Positions 49,985 to 59,321 of a DNA stretch of 64,000 bases are shown here, piece after piece. Source of the DNA: Fibrisoma montanum (GTDB lineage: Bacteria; Bacteroidota; Bacteroidia; Cytophagales; Spirosomataceae); the NCBI RefSeq assembly GCF_003583365.1, contig NZ_QXED01000001.1, positions 620,001-684,000 on the forward strand. The letters run 5' to 3'. The position numbers and the translations under genes are program-made. Under the pieces are notes generated by a model. The model saw only the letters and a list, made by a program, of their open reading frames with translations. It searched no databases and was not told the origin of the DNA. Positions within the stretch are counted from its first letter, which is position 1; each line of letters opens with the position of its first letter.

Positions 49985-51904
49985 CTAGTTGACTCCTTTC
50001 GTGGTTATCAGTGATCCGGTAAACCCAACATGAACCCGCGCAAGCCATGGATAGGTGTTCGCTGCCTGCGCATTGCCGGTCACAACCTTAACCGCGACGG
50101 TTCCATGGGGTAGCACCGGTACAGCGTAGGTGTACTTATCAACCGGATTGTCTTTGTTGCCGGAAATCGGGCTTGGATAGGCGGAACGATGATGTTTGAC
50201 CACTAACCCCTCAGGCAATGGATTCCAGACGGAGCCATCAGTCGAGTAGAGTAACCGGACACTATCTACCTTGTCGCTGAACGAGACAACGTCAATCCAT
50301 TTCAGCGCATCCGCCCGGTATACCAGTTCGCCGGAACCGCTTCCGACGGACCTTTCAGCCTGAAAAAAGTCTTCTTCCGTCTGCCGGAGCCGGGGCCACG
50401 TTTCGGCGCTGATCCGGAGGTTTTCGGAATGGGAATGGGCCATTGAAAAGTCCTTCAGGTTATCCATCACCATCCTGGTTACAGGTTCCAGCGGACCCAC
50501 GGTGTTCGAAGCGGGCGATATACCCGACTCATTTTTACCTCTCACCCGGTAGTAGTACACTTTGCCCGGCTCCGCGCTGGCATCGGTGAACAGGGGGTAG
50601 AAATACAGGTCATAGCTAATGTCCAGATCACCGCTGATGGTTTGCCAGGGGCCTTTTGGGGAAGTGGCCCGTTCTACGATATAGTATCTGGCTCCGGGCG
50701 AACACCGCCAGGTCAACGCGACGGCATCGGTTCGAAGACTGGGGTACAGATACGGCGCATCCGTCGGGGCCGGCAGGGGCGGTTCCTTCTCCCCTCTGAT
50801 TTTATAGCCGTAAGACCGGATCAGCATCAGGTTTTCCCGTTCCTTGAAATAGTTGCCACTATCAAATCCGGGCCATCGACTACCGCCCCACGAATACGAA
50901 TGAAACAGGGCGTGACTACCAAGGCCACCGGTATACTGCGGTTTCATCAGACTCCAGAGTAATGCCCCGCTTACGCCCGTGTTATACACCTGTTCGAGTA
51001 CCTCTTTGAATCCGTCAAACCGTTGAAATTCATCAATAATCAGGGGGCGTTTCCCTTTGCATTCGTTCCAGAGTTCGGTTACGCTGTTGCGGTAATTGGG
51101 GTACTGCCGGGTTTTTACGATGTCTATGTTTTCGTTATTGGCCAGCACATCGCTTACGTTTTCCCTCATCTGCTGCACACCGTTGGCCCGACGCGGATCA
51201 GCAATCAGGTGATTGGGGTCAATACGTTTCAGGTACTCGGCCATCTCAGCGATCCAGGCCCCTTTATCGTTGGGCACCTCGTTGCCAAATTCCCAGGCCA
51301 GAATCGACTTGTCGTTCTTATAGGTTACCCCCGTGAACTGATTTTTTCGATTCGCAAACGTCCGCAGCAGATCCTTAAAACCCTCTTTTACAGCGGGCGT
51401 CTGGTAATAATCGCCACCGCCGTAAAGCTTACTGAATGTAGCCGTCGAACCAAAGATTTTGTTGTCTTTGACCAGGCAAAGAATCACCCTGATCTTGTAC
51501 TTGTTACACAGTTCCAGCATCTTATCGATGCGCCTGAACGCGGTCTCGTTGTAGGCATTAGGACCGGCAACCAGGGCCTCGTATTCCCCTGAACCATCCG
51601 CAACCGTAATTCCCCAAGTTCGAATTACCGTAACGCCCATTTGAACCATATCCTTAAAATGGGCTTCCATTTCGTAGGATAGCTCCACCGGATCATACGC
51701 ATAGCCACTCGCCGGATTTGTGTTTTTATAGCCGTCGTAATGGCCGTTAATGGTCGGCGTGTTTACCGATACAAATCTGAAAACCCGATTACCGTCCATC
51801 AACTGGTCGCCCTTTCTGGTGATAAAATAGGTGAAAGGGTCTGCATCTGCAGTAAAGGCAAGGAGTAGACTGATTACAATGCAGCTAAGCGTTACCTTAA
51901 TCAT
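49985..51904 (-). CDS. Glycoside hydrolase family 5-like (endo-mannanase type) with C-terminal beta domains
   Basis: This 639-residue secreted enzyme has a signal peptide of about 21 residues. Catalytic barrel landmarks are RFVSVNTPTINGHYDGY, MGVTVIRTWGI, LAWEFGNEVPND with acid/base Glu209, and PLIIDEFQRFDG with nucleophile Glu292, the arrangement of GH5 subfamily 7-like beta-mannanases. A fibronectin III-like module (about 390-470, AVALTWRCSPGARYYIVERA ... YYYRVRGKNESG) and a C-terminal beta-sandwich that may bind sugar follow. ATG 51904 is preferred to ATG 51913. It is in one operon with the GH10 gene. Confidence 0.88.
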   Translation of the reverse strand: MIKVTLSCIVISLLLAFTADADPFTYFITRKGDQLMDGNRVFRFVSVNTPTINGHYDGYKNTNPASGYAYDPVELSYEMEAHFKDMVQMGVTVIRTWGITVADGSGEYEALVAGPNAYNETAFRRIDKMLELCNKYKIRVILCLVKDNKIFGSTATFSKLYGGGDYYQTPAVKEGFKDLLRTFANRKNQFTGVTYKNDKSILAWEFGNEVPNDKGAWIAEMAEYLKRIDPNHLIADPRRANGVQQMRENVSDVLANNENIDIVKTRQYPNYRNSVTELWNECKGKRPLIIDEFQRFDGFKEVLEQVYNTGVSGALLWSLMKPQYTGGLGSHALFHSYSWGGSRWPGFDSGNYFKERENLMLIRSYGYKIRGEKEPPLPAPTDAPYLYPSLRTDAVALTWRCSPGARYYIVERATSPKGPWQTISGDLDISYDLYFYPLFTDASAEPGKVYYYRVRGKNESGISPASNTVGPLEPVTRMVMDNLKDFSMAHSHSENLRISAETWPRLRQTEEDFFQAERSVGSGSGELVYRADALKWIDVVSFSDKVDSVRLLYSTDGSVWNPLPEGLVVKHHRSAYPSPISGNKDNPVDKYTYAVPVLPHGTVAVKVVTGNAQAANTYPWLARVHVGFTGSLITTKGVN

Positions 51905-52022
51905 AGTTGGCAATTATTCTGAATAGAACGATGAGCGTCGGGGTGCTGGGTAGATATTACACTGCGGTGCGAACGTAGATAGCAGCAACTCAGCATAAAC
52001 CAGTATAGTCCTTGGATTCGGT

Positions 52023-53456
52023 TCATTGTAAGTCCAGTTTAACGACTACTGATCGGGTAAAGTCCGGGAGTATAATGGCTTTGCCTGACGATTGCCCGTT
52101 CGTCCATTGATTAGTCCACGGATTGTAAAACTGTACCCGTTTGACGGGAGAACTGGTCAGGGGTAAGGCGGCACCTCGTACTGTACGGGCAGGCTGAGAA
52201 TTAGCCACTTCCGTTTGCCAGGTGGTAGCGCCGTCTCGTATCCAAAGCAGTATCTGTCTGGTACCACGCAGGCCATATACGCTAAGCTGATCCGGTAATT
52301 GTTCCTGAAAGGCTACGGTACGCTGAGCAACCGGGTCAAACCCTTTGATAGCTTCAGCGAAGCGACCGAAGTGCCACCAAAGATTATTTTTCTCTACATA
52401 CGAGTCCCAATGCCACGCATGGCCAGGACCAGCCGCCCCGGCAAAAAAGGGAGCAAAGAGTAAATCATGCAGCACTACTCCAGCCGTATCCTTCGGGTAC
52501 AGTTTCCATGGCCCGGCATGGTTAGGCTCTACTGCCCCAATCTCAGCTACGAGCAGGGGCTTGTGTGCTTTAGCGCTCAGCAGATCAATAGCTCCCTGGC
52601 TGGCTAACTGATCCATCGGTGCCTGGCAGATAGCCCAGCGGGCCCCTTCATCGAGGTAGCGGTGTACCTGGGCTACATCATTGGCCGGCAAGGATGCCAT
52701 TCGATGGTACATACCCCGTTTTTGTTCACTATCGTAGCTACCAAGGCTCTGCATGACCAGGTGATTGGGAAATAGCCTCTGGCATTCTTCCAGCATAGTG
52801 TTCGTCCAGCTTTCCCAACCTGTTGCTTTTACAGCGTCCATCTCGTTCCAGAGCTCCCAACCAAATACATTAGGATTAGCGGCCAATCGCCTGGCCAGTG
52901 CCTGCGCCCGTTGTCGGAACAGCCGCTTCCCTGCATCACCTTGCAGGTACTCATTCATATCTGTTAATGGTCCTCCCCTGGAAACGTGGTAGATCGGACG
53001 GTCAAAAGGCACTGATCCCGCAAACTTCGGTGGGGAGTCAGTGAGCTGCCGAAAATTTTCAAGGCACAGCTTCAGTCGGATACCATAGCGTTGAGCCAGG
53101 GTCATGAGCTTATCTAGCCGATCTAGTTTCTGGCCGCTGTACACACCAGCTCTGTCCGGCTCGATTTCCCAAAAGGGTGCACTCAGCCAAATACGGGCGT
53201 AGTTGCCGCCATTTCGCTGTAATTCTTTAAAATAAAATTCCATCTTGGCTAATCCCTCTGCCTCGTTATCGATGAAACGCGGCCAGCACAGGTTGAGCCC
53301 GACGGGAATGAACGTTTGCTGATCTGTTGTTTCAAAATAGGCTGGATACGTCGAACTAACCCGGACGTAGGACACTGACTGACCCGACACCAGTTGAGGA
53401 AGCAGCCAGCATGGTGTCAATATCAATAGCCGACTTATGATTCTGTTGAGTGTCAT
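52023..53456 (-). CDS. Glycoside hydrolase family 5-like (cellulase/mannanase superfamily)
   Basis: This 477-residue secreted enzyme has a signal peptide ending near VSGQ (residue 26). The (beta/alpha)8 barrel includes FIPVGLNLCWPRF, RNGGNYARIWLSAPFWEIEPDRAGVYS, FGWELWNEMDAV with acid/base Glu205, and KPLLVAEIGAVE with nucleophile Glu305. The C-terminal 90 residues form a small beta domain. It is more distant from named GH5 subfamilies than its neighbour. It is the first hydrolase after SusD, from which it is separated by a hairpin. It probably cuts the backbone of the target polysaccharide at the surface or in the periplasm. Confidence 0.85.
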   Translation of the reverse strand: MTLNRIISRLLILTPCWLLPQLVSGQSVSYVRVSSTYPAYFETTDQQTFIPVGLNLCWPRFIDNEAEGLAKMEFYFKELQRNGGNYARIWLSAPFWEIEPDRAGVYSGQKLDRLDKLMTLAQRYGIRLKLCLENFRQLTDSPPKFAGSVPFDRPIYHVSRGGPLTDMNEYLQGDAGKRLFRQRAQALARRLAANPNVFGWELWNEMDAVKATGWESWTNTMLEECQRLFPNHLVMQSLGSYDSEQKRGMYHRMASLPANDVAQVHRYLDEGARWAICQAPMDQLASQGAIDLLSAKAHKPLLVAEIGAVEPNHAGPWKLYPKDTAGVVLHDLLFAPFFAGAAGPGHAWHWDSYVEKNNLWWHFGRFAEAIKGFDPVAQRTVAFQEQLPDQLSVYGLRGTRQILLWIRDGATTWQTEVANSQPARTVRGAALPLTSSPVKRVQFYNPWTNQWTNGQSSGKAIILPDFTRSVVVKLDLQ

Positions 53457-53477
53457 GAAAATGAATGGCTTGCGAAG

Positions 53478-53513
53478 AAATCAGATAGCTAACAGGAGTC
53501 AGCTACCTGATTT
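53478..53513 (-). terminator. Hairpin between susD-like gene and the hydrolase genes
   Basis: Arms 53478-53490 and 53501-53513 pair over 13 bp with one wobble (core AAATCAG/CTGATTT) around a 10-nt loop. On the minus strand it follows the SusD stop by 23 bp, with only a short T run at its end. It could lower expression of downstream enzymes relative to SusC/SusD. Confidence 0.65.
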
Positions 53514-53536
53514 TATTCAACCTACAAGTTCTTCAA

Positions 53537-54985
53537 TCAATAGCCTACATTCTGGTCTTTATTCGGGTCCAGGGCCAGGTTGAAGTTGAGTTCCCCGACC
53601 GGAATGGGCCAGAACAGGTGCTTATCGGCTACGTCTTTGCCGGTGGCGGCTTTGATACGTGCTTTCAGTTCGGCAGTCCCCAAGCGTTTGAGGTCGAGCC
53701 ATCGTTTGGCTTCGTACTGGGTTTCGTAGCCGCGCTCCTGAATCACCAGGTTGGCAAACGTAGTGGCGTTGTAGTTGCTGAGCTTGAAATCCACCTCAGA
53801 CGGCGCTGCCGGGTTTTTGCCGTAGGCCCGCCGATGTACCTGATTCAGGGCGTCCATTGCGGCTTCGGTAGGTCCGTTGCCCGCCCGGCTGACCGCTTCC
53901 GCGTAGAGGAGGAGGATATCGGCGTATCGGTAAATGGGAAAGTCATTGCCGGCGCCGGTTCCGGTTGGTGCCAGCGGGTCCGAGAACTTCTTGTTCAGGT
54001 AGGTGTTGCTACCTAAGCCAATATCCCACTTATACCAGTTGTAGCTTTTCCGGAGGTCGGCATTATCCCAGTTTTTGAAGACAGGGTTCAACTGCGCATC
54101 GGTGTAATGGGCGAAAAATCCACCCGCTCCGTGCAGCCTCGCTCCCGGATGATGGGCAAACATAGACAGATAGTGGCCCTGGCCGTCGACGCGGGTCATT
54201 TTCAGGTACCAGATTTCTTCCGGTGTAGTGACCACTGTGGGGCCGAACACCTTGTCAAAATCATTGGCAACCGTTACGGGCACCAGCGAGAACTGCTTCG
54301 ACTGAATGATTTCGTTGGCTTTATCGCGGGCTTCGGCGTACTGATTGCGGTAAAAGTACACCTCGGCTAAAGCCGATTTGGCCGCCCATTTGGTGGCTCT
54401 CCCCACTTGCGCACCTTTGTCCGGCAATACCGTTTCGGCTTCTTTGAGGTCGGCCAGAATCAGGGTGTACACTTCCTCCGGGGTCGCCCGTTTCACGTTT
54501 GGCTCGTTTAGCGTAGCCTCGGTTCGGATGGGTACCCCACCCCAGTTCCGTACCAGCCAGAAGTAGCTGAACGCCCGGATAAATTTGGCTTCGGCAACGA
54601 ACCGGGCCACATCGGCCTGGCTGATGCTTGTTCCCTTCGGCGCATTCTGAATCACCAGATTGGCATTCCGGATGGCCAGATAAAACAACCGCCACCCATC
54701 GTCCGTACGGGGAATGTTTGTGCTGTTCAGGCCCTGAAAATCGCTGAGTACCTGGTAGCTGCCGCGCCCGTAACTATAGTCGGTATAGGCTTCGAGCTGA
54801 GCGCCCAACTGCCCGCTGATGTTGTTGGTTGCCCGTAACTGCGCGTACGCGGCATTGACAGCAGACTCCACTTCGCCGGCCGTGTTATAGAAGGTTTCTA
54901 CTGCCACGGCTTTGGGGGCTTCTTTCAGCACATCCTCACAGGCAAGGAGCAGAACCACCGGAAGTATGAATAGGATCTTTTTCAT
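53537..54985 (-). CDS. SusD/RagB family outer-membrane lipoprotein
   Basis: This 482-residue glycan-capturing lipoprotein starts at ATG 54985 (MKKILFILPVVLLLACED; lipobox LLAC, Cys16). SusD landmarks are EVESAVNAAYAQLRATNNISGQ, AEAKFIRAFSYFWLVRNWGGVPI, ALAEVYFYRNQYAEARDKANEI and the C-terminal YRYADILLLYAEA and ERGYETQYEAKRWLDLKRLG blocks, ending HLFWPIPVGELNFN. It pairs with the SusC-like transporter that ends 13 bp upstream. With four glycosidases downstream it defines a polysaccharide utilisation locus. Confidence 0.95.
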   Translation of the reverse strand: MKKILFILPVVLLLACEDVLKEAPKAVAVETFYNTAGEVESAVNAAYAQLRATNNISGQLGAQLEAYTDYSYGRGSYQVLSDFQGLNSTNIPRTDDGWRLFYLAIRNANLVIQNAPKGTSISQADVARFVAEAKFIRAFSYFWLVRNWGGVPIRTEATLNEPNVKRATPEEVYTLILADLKEAETVLPDKGAQVGRATKWAAKSALAEVYFYRNQYAEARDKANEIIQSKQFSLVPVTVANDFDKVFGPTVVTTPEEIWYLKMTRVDGQGHYLSMFAHHPGARLHGAGGFFAHYTDAQLNPVFKNWDNADLRKSYNWYKWDIGLGSNTYLNKKFSDPLAPTGTGAGNDFPIYRYADILLLYAEAVSRAGNGPTEAAMDALNQVHRRAYGKNPAAPSEVDFKLSNYNATTFANLVIQERGYETQYEAKRWLDLKRLGTAELKARIKAATGKDVADKHLFWPIPVGELNFNLALDPNKDQNVGY

Positions 54986-54998
54986 CGTGAATGACTGG

Positions 54999-57995
54999 TT
55001 AGAAACCGACGCGAACACCGAACGTAACGGCTTTAGAGGTTGGATAACTGTAGTGATCAATACCCTGCCCAATCGAGTTAGCCCCACCCTGTGAGTTGGT
55101 TTCCGGGTCCCACCACGAGTATCTGGTAAACGTCAGCAGGTTCTGTCCGCTGGCAAACACCTGCGCGCTACGCATCCAGGTTACACCCCATTGGGATAGC
55201 GGCAGGTTATACGCCAGTTGAATGTTGCGCAGCCTCAGGAACGAACCGTCTTCTACCAGCCGGTTGGAGTAGTTGTAGGAATTAGAGCGGGAAATGACGG
55301 GGTATTTGGCGTTCGGATTAGACGGGGACCAGTGATTGTACAACACCTCCCGGGGCATGTTCAGGCCAAATCCATAATCGAGGGTGTTGTTAATCGAACT
55401 GACGTTGAGCAGATCGTTACCCTGCGTTCCCTGGAGGAACAGGGTCAGCTCAAGCCCCTTAAACGACATGGTGGAGTTGAGTCCATAAATGAAGTTGGGG
55501 TTCGGATTGCCAATAATCGTTTTGTCGAGCTGGTTGATAACCTTGTCGCCGTTCAGGTCTTGGTACACCACTTTGCCCTGGTCACTGTAGCCGTTTTCAA
55601 GGTAGCCGTAGAACACACTCATGGGCTCACCCTCACGCAGCAGATTGGCCGCATCACTGATGATGGTCACGCCCACAGTGCCACCCAGAATATCCTGTCC
55701 GCCGTATAGCTTTACGACTTTGTTGCGGTTGAAGGCGATGTTGCCGTTCACGTCCCATTTGAAAGCCTTATCGATGACGCGGGCATCCAGCGCTACTTCC
55801 AGACCTTTGTTCTGAATTTGGCCCACATTCTGAATCGTGCTGGTAAAGCCGAAGCCAACCGGTAACTGCACGGTGTTCAGCAGGTCGTACGTGTTTTTAA
55901 TGTAATAGTCCAGCGTCAGGCGGTAGCGGTTGTTGAAGAAGGCAGCATCAATCCCGAAATCGGCCTGCTCAGTGGTTTCCCACTTCAGGTTACCCGGCAG
56001 CCGCGTACCCGGCGCGAAGGTGTTGTAAAGCGCATCATCAAAAACGGTCTTACCGGCCGAAAGGCTGTTAAGGGTAGCATACGGGTTGATTGCCTGGCTA
56101 CCCGTACGGCCCCAGCTGGCCCGTACCTTCAGGTCGCTGATATACGTTGAGTTCTTCAGGAAATCCTCCTCCGATACCCGCCAGGCCAGGGCTGCTGACG
56201 GGAAATACCCCCACTTATTGCCTTCGCTGTAGCGCGAGGAGCCATCGGCCCGGAAGCTGACCGTAGCCAGGTATTTACTGTTGTAGCTGTAGTTGACCCG
56301 GCCCAGATACGACAGCAACGTAGCAAACGAATAGCCCGAACTTGGGATACCGGGGGTGTTGGCAGCCCCCAAATTGAAGGTTTCTGTTACATCACTGAGG
56401 TAGCCAACGCCAGACCCACCCAGCGACGTATTAAGAAAGTCCTGATAGGTGAAGCCCAGCACAGCCGAAATGCTGTGTTTCTGCGCCAGGGTTTTAATGT
56501 AGCTTACGGTATTTTCGCTCAGCAAACTCGTGGCCCGGCTCGTCGACGCGCTTGCGCTTCCCTGCGAGTTAATGAACTGGCGCGTTGTGTAAAAATCAGA
56601 ACGATCATCGCTGTTTTCAATACCGCCCGAGATTTTGATGGACAGCCCGTCGAACGGTTTAAAGGTCAGGGCGGCATTGGCCAGTACCCGGTTGGCATCT
56701 ATGTCATCGAACTGTTCATTTACGTAGTTCAGCGGATTGATAATGACGTTGGAAATAAACGGATAAGCCGTGGCCAGCACCCGGTAGGTACCATCGTCGT
56801 TGTACGGGGTTAGCGTTGGTGGAGCTGAGATGGCAGCCGAAATCAGTGAGCCCCCCCGGTTTCCTCCGCCGTTGTTCTGCCGGCTGGTTTTGATTTTGGT
56901 CAGCGTTGATCCGTAGGTCAGATTGAATTTCCGGCTGATGTCAGTCGATACGTTGGCCCGGAGCGAGTACCGTTTGTAGTCGCTGCCGATGATGATGCCC
57001 TCCTGATCGAAGATGCTTGCTCCGACCGAAAACCGGGTCTTTTCGCTTCCCCCACTGATGGTCAGGTTATGCGTTTGCATGGGAGCCCTCCGAAAAACCA
57101 GGTTCTGCCAATCAAAGCCTTCTCCAAAGGAGTCAATCTGCGCCTGCGTAAAATACGGAGTCACCTTATCGTTGGTAGCCTGGATGTTGTAGAAGGTAGC
57201 GTATTCCTTCGCATTCATCAGATCCAGCTTTTTGCGGAGTGTCTGAACGCTGTAGGTACCTTCGTAATCTACCTGCATTTTACCGGCTTTACCCTGCCGG
57301 GTAGTAATCAGCACCACGCCGTTAGCCCCGCGGGAGCCGTAGATGGCCGTTGCCGAAGCATCTTTCAGGATTTCAATACTTTCAATATCACTGTTGTTGA
57401 TAATGGTAGGATTACTGCCGGAGGTTGGGAAGCCATCGATTACATACAGCGGCTCGTTACTGCCCTGTACCGAGTTGGTACCCCGGATTCGTACGCTGAC
57501 GGCGGCCCCCGGCGCTCCGGTATTCTGAATTACCTGTACACCTGGTGCACGGCCCGATAGGGCCTGTAATACGTTCGTGGCCGGGAACGCATTAATCTCC
57601 TTGGCTTTCACCTGTGCCAGTGAGCCCGTCAGGTCGCTTTTTTTCACCGTACCATAGCCAACCACGACGACTTCGTTCAGCTGCCGCTCATCAGCAGCCA
57701 GGTTGATGTCGATGACCGATTGCCCATTGATGGCTACCTCCTGGCTTTGATAGCCCACCGATGAAAACACCAGAGTTCCACCCGTAGCGGGGACGTTGAT
57801 ACGGTACATGCCGCTCGCATCGGTTGTTGTGCCGGTAGTGGTTCCTTTAAGCGAAATGGTTGTACCTGGTAAAGCGATGCCATCGCCGGCCCCTGTCACC
57901 TTCCCGGAAACAGTCTGGTTCTGAGCCCAGAGTGATCCGGTGCTTAAGGCCATACACAAGCCTATCAGCAGTTTTACGTAGACAGTAAATTTCAT
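54999..57995 (-). CDS. SusC/RagA family TonB-linked outer-membrane transporter
   Basis: This 998-residue TonB-dependent transporter starts at ATG 57995 (signal peptide to SLWAQ, about residue 24). The carboxypeptidase-regulatory-like domain has VSGKVTGAGDGIALPGTTISL. The plug has LSGRAPGVQVIQN, PLYVIDGFP and TAIYGSRGANGVVLITTRQG, and the barrel ends GVRVGF with C-terminal Phe. It imports oligosaccharides together with its SusD partner. A 23-bp perfect dyad sits 22 bp upstream of the start, and an IclR-type regulator gene lies just beyond, on the same strand. No Pro/Thr spacer is present, unlike the transporter at the other end of the window. Confidence 0.95.
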   Translation of the reverse strand: MKFTVYVKLLIGLCMALSTGSLWAQNQTVSGKVTGAGDGIALPGTTISLKGTTTGTTTDASGMYRINVPATGGTLVFSSVGYQSQEVAINGQSVIDINLAADERQLNEVVVVGYGTVKKSDLTGSLAQVKAKEINAFPATNVLQALSGRAPGVQVIQNTGAPGAAVSVRIRGTNSVQGSNEPLYVIDGFPTSGSNPTIINNSDIESIEILKDASATAIYGSRGANGVVLITTRQGKAGKMQVDYEGTYSVQTLRKKLDLMNAKEYATFYNIQATNDKVTPYFTQAQIDSFGEGFDWQNLVFRRAPMQTHNLTISGGSEKTRFSVGASIFDQEGIIIGSDYKRYSLRANVSTDISRKFNLTYGSTLTKIKTSRQNNGGGNRGGSLISAAISAPPTLTPYNDDGTYRVLATAYPFISNVIINPLNYVNEQFDDIDANRVLANAALTFKPFDGLSIKISGGIENSDDRSDFYTTRQFINSQGSASASTSRATSLLSENTVSYIKTLAQKHSISAVLGFTYQDFLNTSLGGSGVGYLSDVTETFNLGAANTPGIPSSGYSFATLLSYLGRVNYSYNSKYLATVSFRADGSSRYSEGNKWGYFPSAALAWRVSEEDFLKNSTYISDLKVRASWGRTGSQAINPYATLNSLSAGKTVFDDALYNTFAPGTRLPGNLKWETTEQADFGIDAAFFNNRYRLTLDYYIKNTYDLLNTVQLPVGFGFTSTIQNVGQIQNKGLEVALDARVIDKAFKWDVNGNIAFNRNKVVKLYGGQDILGGTVGVTIISDAANLLREGEPMSVFYGYLENGYSDQGKVVYQDLNGDKVINQLDKTIIGNPNPNFIYGLNSTMSFKGLELTLFLQGTQGNDLLNVSSINNTLDYGFGLNMPREVLYNHWSPSNPNAKYPVISRSNSYNYSNRLVEDGSFLRLRNIQLAYNLPLSQWGVTWMRSAQVFASGQNLLTFTRYSWWDPETNSQGGANSIGQGIDHYSYPTSKAVTFGVRVGF

Positions 57996-58016
57996 TGAAG
58001 CAGGGTTTAATTTTAT

Positions 58017-58039
58017 ATTATAAAAAACAGTTTTATAAT
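58017..58039. promoter_or_regulatory. Operator-like dyad upstream of the susC-like gene
   Basis: ATTATAAAA (58017-58025), a 5-bp spacer and TTTTATAAT (58031-58039) form a perfect 9-bp inverted repeat. The right half, with the following G, recurs as TTTTATAATG at 58930-58939 just before the IclR-type gene. It could be the regulator's site in both control regions. Confidence 0.45.
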
Positions 58040-58181
58040 GAATCAATTATAGAGATGATTATCGGTATAGTCAAATTTTTTTATGCTTATTTTCTAAATT
58101 GATATTTTAAGCAATGATGGATGCCCTGGCAAAGACCATAGGCCAGCCTTGCCGTGTCGGATGCGGAGCGAAAGAAAGGCG

Positions 58182-58919
58182 TTATGCCAGCCGGGCGGAG
58201 ATGTGCTTTGCTGCTTTTTGGAGCAGTTGAATCAAACCGGTCTTATCGGCTACTGTATAGCGGTACTCAGGCAGGTAGATACTCAGGCTTGCTACTACGT
58301 TCTTGTGTTTGTATACAGCAACGGCGAGACCAATAATTTGCCGTTTTGGCACTACCTGAAGCGCATACCCCTGCGACCGGATTGCGCTGATACAGGTCTG
58401 AAACTTGTCGTCGGTGTCTGCTTCGGGCCAGATCTCGGCCGACGGCAACCCGTATTTACGGACAAATCGGTCAAGATCAGCATCTGGCAGCATAGCGACC
58501 AACAGCCGACCCGAGGCCGAATCGTACACGTGTTTCTCGTCGGCGGTTCTCACCTGAAGGTCCTGCTCAGCATACGTCCGCAACACCACCTGGCGCATAT
58601 TTCCTTTCAGGGTAGCCAGCAGGCAGTTCTCGTTTACTTTCCGGGTCACTAAGTCCATTTCATCCCGGGCCGCATCCAGCAAGTCTTTCCGGTACGCTTC
58701 ATTCCCCGTCAGGCTATATGCCTTTGCGCCCAGTATGTATCCTTTTTTGGTACCAATCTGTTCTACGTAGTTTCGGTTGACCAGGGTTTTCAGAATGTTG
58801 GCGCAGGTTCCATGATTCAGTCCGAGCGGATCAGCTATATCGCTCAACGATTTAGGTTTTTCCGGATCAGCCGCAATTTGTTCCAGTATATCCAATGCTC
58901 GGTTTACGACCTGAATCAT
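58182..58919 (-). CDS. IclR family transcriptional regulator
   Basis: This 245-residue regulator has an N-terminal winged helix-turn-helix (residues 3-65: VVNRALDILEQIAADPEKPKSLSDIADPLGLNHGTCANILKTLVNRNYVEQ) and a C-terminal IclR effector domain (GYILGAKAYSLTG, VYDSASGRLLVAMLPD, GLAVAVYKHKNVVASLSIYLP). IclR regulators often bind small acids or sugars made by the pathway they control. Position at the head of the locus makes it the likely local regulator, with a 2-keto-3-deoxy acid or uronate as possible effector (inferred). IclR-type control of SusC/SusD loci is less common than SusR, ECF or hybrid systems. Confidence 0.92.
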   Translation of the reverse strand: MIQVVNRALDILEQIAADPEKPKSLSDIADPLGLNHGTCANILKTLVNRNYVEQIGTKKGYILGAKAYSLTGNEAYRKDLLDAARDEMDLVTRKVNENCLLATLKGNMRQVVLRTYAEQDLQVRTADEKHVYDSASGRLLVAMLPDADLDRFVRKYGLPSAEIWPEADTDDKFQTCISAIRSQGYALQVVPKRQIIGLAVAVYKHKNVVASLSIYLPEYRYTVADKTGLIQLLQKAAKHISARLA

Positions 58920-59273
58920 GAAAATGAATTTTTATAATGCAAAATACGAATATACAGTTGTCAACCATACATTCTGCGGAAATTGGAACGTAGTTGCTCC
59001 AGAATAAGCAATGCGTATTGATCTGATCAAGTTTTTTAAATTTTTTATACCGCTGGCAATCTAAACGGCGGACTTACTCGTATAAATAAGCGAAATGATA
59101 GACTACTAATCGGTAAGATCAGCTTTATTAACTAAGTAAACCTTTGGTTATTAGCGTACTTACCTATACCATACAGCATTAATCTCATAAGGGATTCCAC
59201 GTGCGGCACTGGCCATTGTCGTGGTTTAGCTCCTGGACTAGGGTTTTAAATAAAGTGAGTGTACAAACAGTGG
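58920..59273. other. AT-rich intergenic stretch, no gene seen
   Basis: About 350 bp between the IclR-type gene and the hairpin after the aldo/keto reductase gene. It should contain the IclR promoter (minus strand). Apart from the half-site TTTTATAATG at 58930-58939 I see no gene, RNA or strong inverted repeat. Confidence 0.55.
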
Positions 59274-59302
59274 ACCGCCACAAGCCTTTGGTTTGTGGCG
59301 GT
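59274..59302. terminator. Hairpin after the aldo/keto reductase gene
   Basis: Perfect 10-bp arms ACCGCCACAA (59274-59283) and its complement (59293-59302). The T run follows on the plus strand (TTTTGTTGTT), but the gene that ends nearby is on the minus strand, 20 bp away. It probably still serves that gene, or acts against plus-strand read-through. Confidence 0.6.
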
Positions 59303-59321
59303 TTTGTTGTTGGAATACTTC

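Noticed and set aside
59274-59302. Terminator of a plus-strand gene or small RNA upstream
   Set aside because: No plus-strand gene or promoter is visible before it; kept only as a hairpin near the minus-strand aldo/keto reductase gene.
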